A DNA stretch of 49,926 nucleotides from JAMLIO01 sp031412575 (GTDB lineage: Bacteria > Bdellovibrionota > Bdellovibrionia > Bdellovibrionales > UBA1609). Made by a program: the position numbers and the translations under genes. The stretch spans positions 1-49,926 of the forward strand of contig JANODG010000248.1 in NCBI GenBank assembly GCA_031412575.1, in the 5' to 3' direction. Positions within the stretch are counted from its first letter, which is position 1. Each line of letters opens with the position of its first letter. Shown piece by piece: positions 24,473-31,926 of this stretch. A model generated the notes under the pieces. That model saw nothing but the letters and a program-made list of their open reading frames with translations, made no database searches and was not told the DNA's origin.

Positions 24473-24530
24473 AAAAAAGCTCAATTTTTCGTCTAGCCAG
24501 AGTGGCTTTGAGTCAAAAATGAGCTTTTTA
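24473..24530. terminator. Bidirectional intrinsic terminator
   Basis: AAAAAGCTCAATTTTT and CAAAAATGAGCTTTTT form a long stem, one bulged base apart from perfect, with a 26-base apical region. T-runs on both strands allow it to end the hydroxylase transcript going right and the rpsR transcript going left. Confidence 0.75.
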
Positions 24531-24618
24531 TGATGCAACTCTGAATTTTAGTTGTTTTTGTTAAAGCCAAATTTTTCTTAATAATTTTAAGATTTCTTAA
24601 GAAAATAGGGATGTAAGA

Positions 24619-24930
24619 CTAATATTCAAATGGTTTTGGGCTTACTGGAGTAGGACGTCTCATGTTGTCATAAGCTAAAGTCCCTACAGGCAATAAAGCC
24701 AACTGACGCGCCTTTTTAATGGCATTGTTTAGTGATTTTTGTTGTTTATAGCTAAGTTTGCTCACTCTAGCAGGCACTATACGGCCACCTTCATACAAAA
24801 ATTTGCTTAAAGATACTGGATCTTTGTAATCAAACTTATAATCAGCTGGGTAATCTGTACGATATTTAGTTTTGTAGTTTTTACGGTCTTCTTTTTCTTC
24901 GAATCCGCCACCAAAATCTCTGTCTTCCAT
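24619..24930 (-). CDS. rpsR: Small ribosomal subunit protein bS18
   Basis: The 103-residue protein contains the bS18 core: YKDPVSLSKFLYEGGRIVPARVSKLSYKQQKSLNNAIKKARQLALLPV. The N-terminal 40 residues are longer and more acidic-basic than in E. coli (75 residues). It binds 16S rRNA in the platform with bS6. It has no cysteines, so it is the zinc-free form. The usual partner rpsF and rplI are not beside it; it lies alone, divergent from rpmB-rplX. GGAGGA precedes the ATG. Confidence 0.95.
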   Translation of the reverse strand: MEDRDFGGGFEEKEDRKNYKTKYRTDYPADYKFDYKDPVSLSKFLYEGGRIVPARVSKLSYKQQKSLNNAIKKARQLALLPVGTLAYDNMRRPTPVSPKPFEY

Positions 24931-25006
24931 TATTCCTCCACAATGGTCATAGGGGGTGAAATCAGTTCATCCCTGTGGTTTTTAAGAGTTATAGACTAGT
25001 TTTTTG

Positions 25007-25036
25007 TTGCCAACAAGCCCAAATAATCATTATAAA
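25007..25036 (+). promoter_or_regulatory. Promoter of rpmB-rplX with a Fur/Zur-like palindrome
   Basis: TTGCCA (25007-25012) and TTATAA (25030-25035) are 17 bases apart, a plausible sigma-70 promoter about 30-60 bases before the rpmB start. A perfect palindrome ATAAT-C-ATTAT (25023-25033) overlaps the -10. It matches the core of Fur-family operators (GATAAT-N-ATTATC), differing at the outermost bases. The promoter is plausible; the operator is a suggestion only. Confidence 0.4.
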
Positions 25037-25067
25037 GACTTTTCGCTTTTGAAGGAGAAGTTAAGCT

Positions 25068-25358
25068 ATGTCTCGTTGTGAATTATCAGGTCAAAGTCCT
25101 GTTGTTAAAAACCTTGTCAGCCATTCTAATATTAAAACGAAGTCTACAGCGTTTCCAAACATCCAAAATAAAAAGTTTATCAGTGAGGCTTTAGATCAAG
25201 CTTTTTCTTTTAAAGTATCAGCTCGTACGTTAAAAACGATCGAACACATGGGTGGTTTTGATAAGTACATCTTAAAACAAGATGACGTTATCCTTTCAAA
25301 AAAAGCTCTAACTGTTAAAAATAAAATTGCTAAAAAAATTCGTTTTAAAAAAGCATAA
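25068..25358 (+). CDS. rpmB: Large ribosomal subunit protein bL28
   Basis: The 96-residue protein shows the bL28 pattern MSRCELSGQSPVVKNLVSHSNIKTKSTAFPNIQ, followed by FKVSARTLKTIEHMGGFDKYIL and a basic end. It joins the large subunit near the E site. It has one cysteine only, so it lacks the zinc ribbon found in some bacteria. GAAGGAG lies before the ATG. It is followed 18 bases later by rplX. Commonly rpmB is paired with rpmG; here it is not. Confidence 0.95.
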   Translation: MSRCELSGQSPVVKNLVSHSNIKTKSTAFPNIQNKKFISEALDQAFSFKVSARTLKTIEHMGGFDKYILKQDDVILSKKALTVKNKIAKKIRFKKA

Positions 25359-25376
25359 ATTCTAAAGGTGTAAAAA

Positions 25377-25586
25377 ATGAAACTTAAAATAAAAAAAGGT
25401 CAAAAAGTTAAAGTTATTTGTGGCAACGACAAAGGTAAAACTGGCGATGTTATTGAAATTAACGCGTCTAAATTACAAGTTAAAGTTTCTGGAATCGCTA
25501 TGCGTACTCACTTTGATAAGAAGAACAGTACAACACAACAAAAAGAAGCTTTTATCGACTACTCAAACGTTGCTTCAGTAAAATAA
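25377..25586 (+). CDS. rplX: Short ribosomal protein uL24, outside the spc operon
   Basis: The 69-residue protein reads KLKIKKGQKVKVICGNDKGKTGDVIEINASKLQVKVSGIAMRTHFDKK, a KOW-motif start and the first two-thirds of uL24, which initiates 50S assembly. The family is usually about 100 residues; the C-terminal part is short here. rplX normally sits in the spc operon between rplN and rplE, and none of those genes are nearby. So this is either a moved gene or a second copy. It is cotranscribed with rpmB. Confidence 0.85.
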   Translation: MKLKIKKGQKVKVICGNDKGKTGDVIEINASKLQVKVSGIAMRTHFDKKNSTTQQKEAFIDYSNVASVK

Positions 25587-25722
25587 TTTATTTAAGAAAA
25601 TTAAGTTAAATCTTTCTGTAGAATAATTTAACCGACACAAATAAAAATTATCAAACTAAGTTTCCTATCAAAGGATCTGACGGGAAAAACAAAAAGTAAA
25701 AAATGCGATAGCTTAGATTTTG

Positions 25723-25763
25723 CAAAAAGGCGGGTGGTCAAAGATGACTTTTCGCCTTTTTTG
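25723..25763 (+). terminator. Intrinsic terminator after rplX
   Basis: CAAAAAGGCG and CGCCTTTTTTG form a 9-10-base stem, with a 20-base loop, ending in a T-run. It is 136 bases behind rplX and just before the nitrilase gene, so it ends the ribosomal transcript. Confidence 0.75.
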
Positions 25764-25777
25764 TTTTTAAGGACAGT

Positions 25778-26596
25778 ATGATTAAGATTGGCGTTTTTCA
25801 AATGACATCAGGTTTAAGTCTTCAAGATAATAAAGCTTGGATTTTAGACCAATTGTATAGCCATGATTTAAGCGACTACCAGTTTTTATTTTTTCCAGAG
25901 AATAGCTTAAGCCTAAAAATTACAGACTACGATCGTTTAGAAAAAATATCTTTAACTGATCCTTTTTGGGATGAGCTAAAAGCCATCTGCGAAGCAAATA
26001 ATTTAGAAATGCAAATATCTACAGCCATTCAAGATGTGGTTGGAAAAAATTTAGGTCCCACATTAAATTCTTCTTTATGGATCACCAAAGAAGGTATTCA
26101 AAGTGTTTATAATAAAATTCATTTATTTAAGGTAAAGCTTCCTAATAAAACTATTGATGAACACATGACTTTTGATGCCGGTGAAAGGCCTGTCATTCAT
26201 AAATCAGAATTAGGTTTAACTTTTGGCTCTACAATTTGTTTCGACTTAAGATTTCCAAAGCTTTACCAATACTATGCAGATCAAAATGTGGATGTGATCA
26301 CTGTGCCTTCCGCATTTTTAGAAAGAACCGGTAAAGATCACTGGCATGTGCTTTTAAAAGCGCGCGCTATCGAAACTCAAGCCTACATCATTGCATCTGC
26401 TCAATCAGGACATCATATTTGTCCTAACACTAACCAAGTCAGACACACCTTTGGACATTCTTTAGTTGTAGATCCTTGGGGGAATGTGATTTTAGATGCT
26501 GGCCAAGACGCTGGGCTTTTTCACTGTTTTGTCGATATAGATTTTTTAAAAAAAACCAGAGCCACTATCCCTATGGATCGTGCGTTTAAAGGATAA
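25778..26596 (+). CDS. Nitrilase-superfamily amidohydrolase (Nit1/omega-amidase-like)
   Basis: The 272-residue enzyme has the catalytic triad of carbon-nitrogen hydrolases: Glu41 in FPEN, Lys113 in YNKIHLF and Cys154 in STICFDLRFP. Other landmarks are GPTLNSSLWI and the late GHSLVVDPWGNVILDAG. This pattern fits the Nit1/deaminated-glutathione amidase and omega-amidase branch, which repair or recycle deaminated metabolites, in the cytoplasm. AAGGA precedes the ATG. The gene is followed after 3 bases by an RNA methyltransferase gene, so the two share a transcript. Confidence 0.9.
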   Translation: MIKIGVFQMTSGLSLQDNKAWILDQLYSHDLSDYQFLFFPENSLSLKITDYDRLEKISLTDPFWDELKAICEANNLEMQISTAIQDVVGKNLGPTLNSSLWITKEGIQSVYNKIHLFKVKLPNKTIDEHMTFDAGERPVIHKSELGLTFGSTICFDLRFPKLYQYYADQNVDVITVPSAFLERTGKDHWHVLLKARAIETQAYIIASAQSGHHICPNTNQVRHTFGHSLVVDPWGNVILDAGQDAGLFHCFVDIDFLKKTRATIPMDRAFKG

Positions 26597-26599
26597 GTT

Positions 26600-27808
26600 A
26601 TGCCTCAGTTTTTAGCGGTGTCGTCTCGTGGACTTCATCAAGCCTTGTTGCTTGAAATGCAAGAGCGCGGATTTCAAAATTTAAAAAAAGGTCCATCCGG
26701 TGTCGAGTTCGAAGGCCCTTGGAAAGAATGTTACCGTGCGAATATGGTTTTAAAAACTAGTCCTAGAATTTTAAAACCAATTTTAGATTTTCCTGCATAT
26801 AACAAAGATGAATTTTATCACAATGCTACAAAGCATGATTTTACAAAATACATCACACCTAATCAGACGTTAGCGGTGCAAGCGACCATCAAAGACTCTA
26901 ACTTCAAAGATCAACGTTATCCCAGCATGCTTTTAAAAGATGTTGTTGTGGATCAGTTTATTGAAAAATATGGTGAACGTCCAAATGTCGATAAAGACAA
27001 TCCTGACCTTCCTTTGTCTGTTAAGATTTATAAAAACCAAGTTTCGATTTCATTGGACACCAGTGGATTTTCTCTTTCACAGCGTGGTTACAGATCTGAA
27101 AGCGTTGAAGCTCCAATCAAAGAGCACGTAGCTGCCGGACTAATTCAATTGATGAAATGGAAAAAGGAAGAACCCTTTTATGATCCGATGTGTGGATCTG
27201 GAACTTTCTTGATCGAGGCCTGCAATTGGGATCAAGCGCACTTAAACACAGATTTTGCATTTCGAAGATGGGGTAATTTTCAAGAAGAGTCCTATAACGA
27301 ACTAGTTGATGAAATGGGTGCTAAACCCCAAGAGGTTAAACGTATAGATTCTAAAATCATGGTCAGATCAAGTGGTGTGAATGAAATGGAACAAAAAAAT
27401 ATGTTCGTTGCAGGTTCTGACATTTCACCAAAAAATTTGGATGTGGCAAAGATTGGAATCGCAAATGCCAAATCAAAAGTAAGACCACATTTATTTCAAG
27501 TGGACTTTTTTAATCTGACAGAAAAAGTTTTATCTGAGCAAATTAAAAACTGGCCTGAAAAAGGTTTGGTGTTAATGAACCCACCTTATGACTTAAGATT
27601 AAAAACGAAAATGAATCTTTATGATTTATTTGATCAGATGATTTCACAATGTCATAAATGTTTGCCAGGCTGGCGTTTAGGTATATTAGCACCAGAAGAT
27701 TTGGATGATCGACAACTTAAAATTCTTCCTGATTCAGTAGCACACTTTGAATCAGGCGGGCTGAAAATTAAATTACTTCGTTATAGAAATGCTAGTGGCG
27801 GTTTTTAA
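26600..27808 (+). CDS. THUMP-domain RNA methyltransferase (RlmL/YpsC-like)
   Basis: The 402-residue protein starts with a THUMP region (residues about 1-160, MPQFLAVSSRGLHQALLLEM to GERPN) and continues with a Rossmann methyltransferase domain: RSESVEAPIKEHVAAGLI, the SAM-binding motif YDPMCGSGTFLIEA and the N6/N2-type catalytic motif LMNPPYDLRL. This is the COG0116 group, which methylates guanine N2 in 23S rRNA (G2445 in E. coli, by the RlmL N-half). The exact site here is not established. It shares a transcript with the nitrilase gene. Confidence 0.9.
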   Translation: MPQFLAVSSRGLHQALLLEMQERGFQNLKKGPSGVEFEGPWKECYRANMVLKTSPRILKPILDFPAYNKDEFYHNATKHDFTKYITPNQTLAVQATIKDSNFKDQRYPSMLLKDVVVDQFIEKYGERPNVDKDNPDLPLSVKIYKNQVSISLDTSGFSLSQRGYRSESVEAPIKEHVAAGLIQLMKWKKEEPFYDPMCGSGTFLIEACNWDQAHLNTDFAFRRWGNFQEESYNELVDEMGAKPQEVKRIDSKIMVRSSGVNEMEQKNMFVAGSDISPKNLDVAKIGIANAKSKVRPHLFQVDFFNLTEKVLSEQIKNWPEKGLVLMNPPYDLRLKTKMNLYDLFDQMISQCHKCLPGWRLGILAPEDLDDRQLKILPDSVAHFESGGLKIKLLRYRNASGGF

Positions 27809-27821
27809 ACACAATTATAGA

Positions 27822-28166
27822 TTAAAATGGTTTATAAAGCGCAAGGTAAGCCATCGCTGTTCCTAGCACACCATAACAAATAATGGTCAGTGAAGGACCA
27901 AGTGACTTTGTAAACTTAGGAGCCATTCCGACAAGAAGCCAACCCACTAGTTTTAACCAAACCCAAGCGGGCCAAGGATAGGGTAATTTTAATTTTGCGA
28001 TTAATCCAAATCCTGCAACAAATACTATAACTAAAAATATACCGTGGATTGCTCCAAAAATTTTTCTAGATTTAGTGCCTTGGGCCAAAGCCGAAAGACC
28101 ACCTAAGGTCATAAAGACTACAATGATACAAACGACGTGAATAAATTTATACGTTAAATAAGACAT
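27822..28166 (-). CDS. Small membrane protein, four segments
   Basis: This 114-residue protein is almost entirely hydrophobic, with segments at about 5-27, 35-58, 66-80 and 89-110. There are conserved-looking charged spots: HVVCIIVV near the start, and KSRKIFGAIHG and KLPYPWPAWVWLKLVGW between helices. It resembles SirB-like or CopD-like four-helix proteins in outline. I cannot name the family. It faces the RNA methyltransferase gene and lies downstream of metG on the same strand, with a 53-base gap. Confidence 0.65.
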   Translation of the reverse strand: MSYLTYKFIHVVCIIVVFMTLGGLSALAQGTKSRKIFGAIHGIFLVIVFVAGFGLIAKLKLPYPWPAWVWLKLVGWLLVGMAPKFTKSLGPSLTIICYGVLGTAMAYLALYKPF

Positions 28167-28219
28167 ACAGTTCTAATAGTTTACTATTGAAATAAAAACA
28201 AGTTCGGGACTGTAAAGAA

Positions 28220-29734
28220 TTAAATTCTTGGAAATAAGGGTTCGGGTTTATTAATCTTAGACCCAGTGGTTAAACCATACCAATTTTGACAGTCTTCTTC
28301 TGCGTTTGACGGATCAAATTTGTAATCTAAACATTCAAAAAGAATGGACATTTTGTTTTTTAGAATAGGCGAAAGTAAAATCGCAGAAATTCTTAAAGCC
28401 TCAAGTGTATCACGTAAAATAATCGCGGCTTCTTCAGGATTTTCTTTGGCCAGTTTCCATGGAGCTTTGGCTTCAACAAACTGATTAATCAAATTTAAAT
28501 AGCTTATGATTTCAGTACACGCGTTGTGCGGTTCATTTTTTAAGATATGTTCCTTCACTTGTGAAAATAAATTTAAACCTACTGTTTTAAGCTCGGTGAC
28601 ATCACTTGTGCCGTCCGGAATAAGCCCATCATAGAACTTTGCAATTAAATTTGTAGAGCGACTTAAAAGATTTCCAAGAGTATTTGCAAGATCAGAATTT
28701 ACTTTTTTAATAACAAGGTCTTCAGAAAAAGGAGCATCATTTCCAAAACGAATTTCACTGGCAATATAATATTTAAAACTCTCTAAACCCACATCTTTAA
28801 CGACCTGAAGCGGATCTAAAACTTCCCCATCAGATTTGCTCATTTTGCCACTGTCTTTATTTAAAATCCAACCCGTCGCAAATATCTGATCAGGTAGTTT
28901 TAGATTTACAGCCATTAAAAGCGTGCACCAGTAAACAGCGTGCGTGACTAAAATATCTTTACCAATGATATGTTGAACGGTAGCGTTGTTCCACCAAGTT
29001 TCGAACCTCTCTTCGTCAGAAAACATCCCAACGGCTGCGGCGTAATTACTTAAAGCGTCCACCCAAACGTAAGTCACGTGATCGTTATCAAATGGAATTG
29101 GTATGCCCCAGTGAATTCTACTTTTTGGGCGACTGATACTTAAATCTTCTAAGGGTTTTGATAGAAATCCTAAAACTTCGTTTCGTTTGCTTTCAGGTTG
29201 AAGAAATTCTGGATTGTTTTTAATGTGCTCTAATAATTTTGTTTGATACTTGGACATTTTAAAGAAGTAGTTCTTTTCACTAACTTTTTCTACAGACTTA
29301 CCAGTTGGGGACTTTCCATTTACTAGATCATCTTCAGGATAAAAGGTTTCATCGCTGACGCAGTACCAGCCTTCGTAGTTTTGTTCGTAGATGTCACCTT
29401 GATCGTAAAGTTTTTGCAATAAAGTTTGAACCGCAATTTTATGTTTGGAATCTGTTGTGCGATAAAAAATGTCGTAATTAATTTCTAAATCTTTCCATGT
29501 CTGAATGTAGTTTTTTGCAAATTCGTCGCAATGGGATTGTGGGGTCACATTTCTTTTTTCTGCCGTCTGTTGAATTTTTTGTCCGTGCTCGTCGATGCCT
29601 GTTAGAAATAAGGTTTCAAAGCCAATCAGCTTTCTATACTCGTTCATGGTTGCTGCCATACAAGTGGCATACGCAGTCCCCAAATGAGGCTTGTCATTGA
29701 CGTAGTATAAAGGTGTGGTGGTGTAAAATCTCAT
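28220..29734 (-). CDS. metG: Methionyl-tRNA synthetase
   Basis: The 504-residue enzyme charges tRNA-Met with methionine. It has the class I motifs PHLGTAYAT (HIGH) and SGKMSKSDG (KMSKS), with TGIDEHGQKI and WVDALSNYA in the active-site region. The connective domain (YCVSDETFYPEDDL) lacks the four zinc cysteines of the E. coli type. The C-terminal dimerisation domain is also missing, so the enzyme is the short monomeric form. ATG 29734 is preceded by AAGGA. It follows lpxD on the same strand after 28 bases, suggesting a shared transcript. Confidence 0.95.
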   Translation of the reverse strand: MRFYTTTPLYYVNDKPHLGTAYATCMAATMNEYRKLIGFETLFLTGIDEHGQKIQQTAEKRNVTPQSHCDEFAKNYIQTWKDLEINYDIFYRTTDSKHKIAVQTLLQKLYDQGDIYEQNYEGWYCVSDETFYPEDDLVNGKSPTGKSVEKVSEKNYFFKMSKYQTKLLEHIKNNPEFLQPESKRNEVLGFLSKPLEDLSISRPKSRIHWGIPIPFDNDHVTYVWVDALSNYAAAVGMFSDEERFETWWNNATVQHIIGKDILVTHAVYWCTLLMAVNLKLPDQIFATGWILNKDSGKMSKSDGEVLDPLQVVKDVGLESFKYYIASEIRFGNDAPFSEDLVIKKVNSDLANTLGNLLSRSTNLIAKFYDGLIPDGTSDVTELKTVGLNLFSQVKEHILKNEPHNACTEIISYLNLINQFVEAKAPWKLAKENPEEAAIILRDTLEALRISAILLSPILKNKMSILFECLDYKFDPSNAEEDCQNWYGLTTGSKINKPEPLFPRI

Positions 29735-29762
29735 AATCAATTCCTTTTAAAAAGCTGACAAA

Positions 29763-30908
29763 TTATTTCTCTAAATTTAAATGCTTCATCACTCGGTTAA
29801 GATCTTTTCTGAATTCGACTATCTTTGCAGATGAGGCTGTCGTTTTTAAATGCTCAGACAAAGTTGTAATTGGGTAACCGCCGTACTTTCCAGATTTCAA
29901 AATGCTTTTTTGAACACACGATATTCCTGCCACTTGAACATTGTCTGTAATCTTAACGTGCCCCGTGACCGTTGTTCGGCCTCCACATACAAAAAAGTTT
30001 CCAATTTCTGTAGAGCCTGCAACCATGAATCCGGCGGTGATCAAACACGATTTTCCAATTTTACAGTTGTGGGCGATATGAACCAAGTTATCTATTTTAG
30101 TGAAGTCGCCTATGTAAGTCTCGCCGTAGGTGCCGCGGTCTATTTGTGTTCCTGCTCCAATATGAACATGATTTCCAAATCTGACACGTCCAATGTGTGG
30201 AATTGAAAAATGCTGTCCCCTTTGATCTGTCGCATACCCGAAACCGTCGCTCCCGATACAAGAGTTTGACTGAACTAAACAATGTTCACCCATGACAGTG
30301 CCCCAAGAAATCGTTACCTGAGGATAGATTTGCGTGTGATGACCTAGTTCGACGTTGCTTTCAATGACCACATGGGGCGCGATATTAACAAAATCTCCAA
30401 TTACACAATCTTTACCAATAACACTATAAGGACCAATTTTTACGGAATTTCCGATCTTAGCCGAAGCATGAACAAGCGCCGTTGGATGAATGTCCGATTC
30501 TGAGAAACAAAAATGGGAATCAGACCTTGGATTTTTCAAATAGTTTTGACTTATGAGGGCCATTGCCAATTTCGGATTTGGACTAATTAAGGTGATGATC
30601 GAATGATCATTAAAATATTTTATTAAAGACTCATCCGCATTCGAAGGCAAAACTGCTGCCTTAGGTAGCAACTTTGGATTTTGACTCGGGCTTAATTCTA
30701 AAAGTTTAATTTTTAAGCCTTCGATTGCGCTAAGTTCCGAAATGAAAATGATGCTGTTAGCTTCGGGTTTATCCACTGAGCTTATGAAATCAAATGAAAG
30801 GGCGGACATTGCATCTGCAGAATTATTCGAGAGCTTAATTAAATCTGGCCATTTTTGCTTGAGGTCTTCGATTGAAAATTTTTTATATATCTTAGATAAG
30901 TCTGTCAT
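29763..30908 (-). CDS. lpxD: UDP-3-O-acylglucosamine N-acyltransferase
   Basis: LpxD adds the second hydroxyacyl chain to UDP-glucosamine in lipid A synthesis. The protein of 381 residues has an N-terminal uridine-binding domain (residues 1-140) and then a left-handed beta-helix of hexapeptide repeats (IHPTALVHASAKIGNSVKIG to IGSDGFGYA). The catalytic histidine lies in NLVHIAHNCKIG. A coiled C-terminus ends with KDLNRVMKHLNLEK. I chose ATG 30908, since the 24 codons before it fit no family pattern; the ribosome binding site is weak. metG follows. The gene shows that lipid A is made. Confidence 0.93.
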   Translation of the reverse strand: MTDLSKIYKKFSIEDLKQKWPDLIKLSNNSADAMSALSFDFISSVDKPEANSIIFISELSAIEGLKIKLLELSPSQNPKLLPKAAVLPSNADESLIKYFNDHSIITLISPNPKLAMALISQNYLKNPRSDSHFCFSESDIHPTALVHASAKIGNSVKIGPYSVIGKDCVIGDFVNIAPHVVIESNVELGHHTQIYPQVTISWGTVMGEHCLVQSNSCIGSDGFGYATDQRGQHFSIPHIGRVRFGNHVHIGAGTQIDRGTYGETYIGDFTKIDNLVHIAHNCKIGKSCLITAGFMVAGSTEIGNFFVCGGRTTVTGHVKITDNVQVAGISCVQKSILKSGKYGGYPITTLSEHLKTTASSAKIVEFRKDLNRVMKHLNLEK

Positions 30909-31120
30909 ATGGTCTCGTCGCTTTTTATTTAAAGTTTGTATGGGAGATGAATCGACGCCAATGTTTATTGGCATGCTCACTTAATACTAACTCACACTCA
31001 GCCAAAAAATATTTTACAATGACTTACAAACTCATAGCTCTATGCCTCTAGTCAAGAGCTTCAGATTGATGTATCTTCAAACATTATTAACGCTTTGTTT
31101 AAAATATAAGAGGGTGAATT

Positions 31121-31648
31121 ATGGCCGCTAAAAAAGCGACTAAGGGTACAGCAAAGAAAGAGACTGCAAAAAAAGCAGAAAAAAAACCTGCAAAAGCAGC
31201 TAAGGCTGAAAAAGTAGAAAAAGTTAAGGTCGAAAAGGTAAAGGTCGACAAAATTAAATCAGCGAAACCAGCTAAAGCAGAAAAAGAAAGTAAAAAGTCT
31301 GCATCTAAAAAAGTAAGCATGGATAGCGATCACGATTCTTCTGCTGAAACACCATCCACTTTGGTGAGCGCATCTGAAAAAGAAGCGCCTAAAAAGAAGA
31401 GAATGACTAAAAAACAATTGGCTGATCAATCTGAAAAAAACGAACTGAGCGAAAAATGGGCGAAGTTAAAAGATATCGATCATGAGTCTAAGCCTCAAAG
31501 ATACAAGATGTCCGATGCCTACGAGCCTAATACACCGATTGATCATCCGGTATTTGGATGGGGATTTATCTTATCTTTAAACGAGAACAAGCTTGAAGTT
31601 TTGTTTGAATCTGGCATTAAGATGCTTGTATCCAATTTAAAAGTTTAA
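31121..31648 (+). CDS. Lys/Ala-rich protein with UvrD-tail-like C-terminal domain
   Basis: The first 65 residues are Lys/Ala repeats of histone H1-like type (AAKKATKGTAKKETAKKAEKK...), followed by an acidic Ser-rich linker. The end (residues about 138-175) is a small folded domain: HPVFGWGFILSLNENKLEVLFESGIKMLVSN. This resembles the VFGxGxV...VxFxxGxKxL tail found at the C-terminus of UvrD/PcrA helicases and related small beta-barrel modules. It probably binds nucleic acid through the basic part. I do not know a named family. GAGGGTGAATT precedes the ATG, and infA follows after 14 bases. Confidence 0.7.
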   Translation: MAAKKATKGTAKKETAKKAEKKPAKAAKAEKVEKVKVEKVKVDKIKSAKPAKAEKESKKSASKKVSMDSDHDSSAETPSTLVSASEKEAPKKKRMTKKQLADQSEKNELSEKWAKLKDIDHESKPQRYKMSDAYEPNTPIDHPVFGWGFILSLNENKLEVLFESGIKMLVSNLKV

Positions 31649-31662
31649 ACAAAGGTAAATGA

Positions 31663-31881
31663 ATGGCTAAAGATGATCTCGCTCAAATTGATGGTAAAGT
31701 AACTGATGCTGGTGCGGGCGGTTTGTACAAAGTTGAATTAGAAAATGGTGTTGCAATAAAAGCTAAGCTTTGTGGCAAAATGCGAAGATTCAACATCAGA
31801 GTCGTTGTTGGTGACAAAGTGACCGTAGGCGTCTCTCCTTATGACCCATCACATGGCCTAATCATGTACAGACATAAATAG
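31663..31881 (+). CDS. infA: Translation initiation factor IF-1
   Basis: The 72-residue protein has the IF-1 OB fold: KDDLAQIDGKVTDAGAGGLYKVELENGVAIKAKLCGKMRRFNIRVVVGDKVTVGVSPYDPSHGLIMYRHK. Conserved marks are VELENG, GKMR, GDKVTV and SPYD. It binds the A site of the 30S subunit during initiation. It lies between the Lys/Ala-rich gene and tex. Confidence 0.96.
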   Translation: MAKDDLAQIDGKVTDAGAGGLYKVELENGVAIKAKLCGKMRRFNIRVVVGDKVTVGVSPYDPSHGLIMYRHK

Positions 31882-31884
31882 TCT

Positions 31885-31911
31885 AAATGAATTCTAAAAC
31901 TTCATTTTTTT
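31885..31911 (+). terminator. Weak AT-rich terminator between infA and tex
   Basis: AAATGAA and TTCATTT form a perfect 7-base stem with a 9-base loop, followed by a run of four more T. All but two of the stem pairs are A-T, so it would terminate only weakly; it may reduce tex expression relative to infA. Confidence 0.35.
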
Positions 31912-31926
31912 AAATGAGCGTAATCT

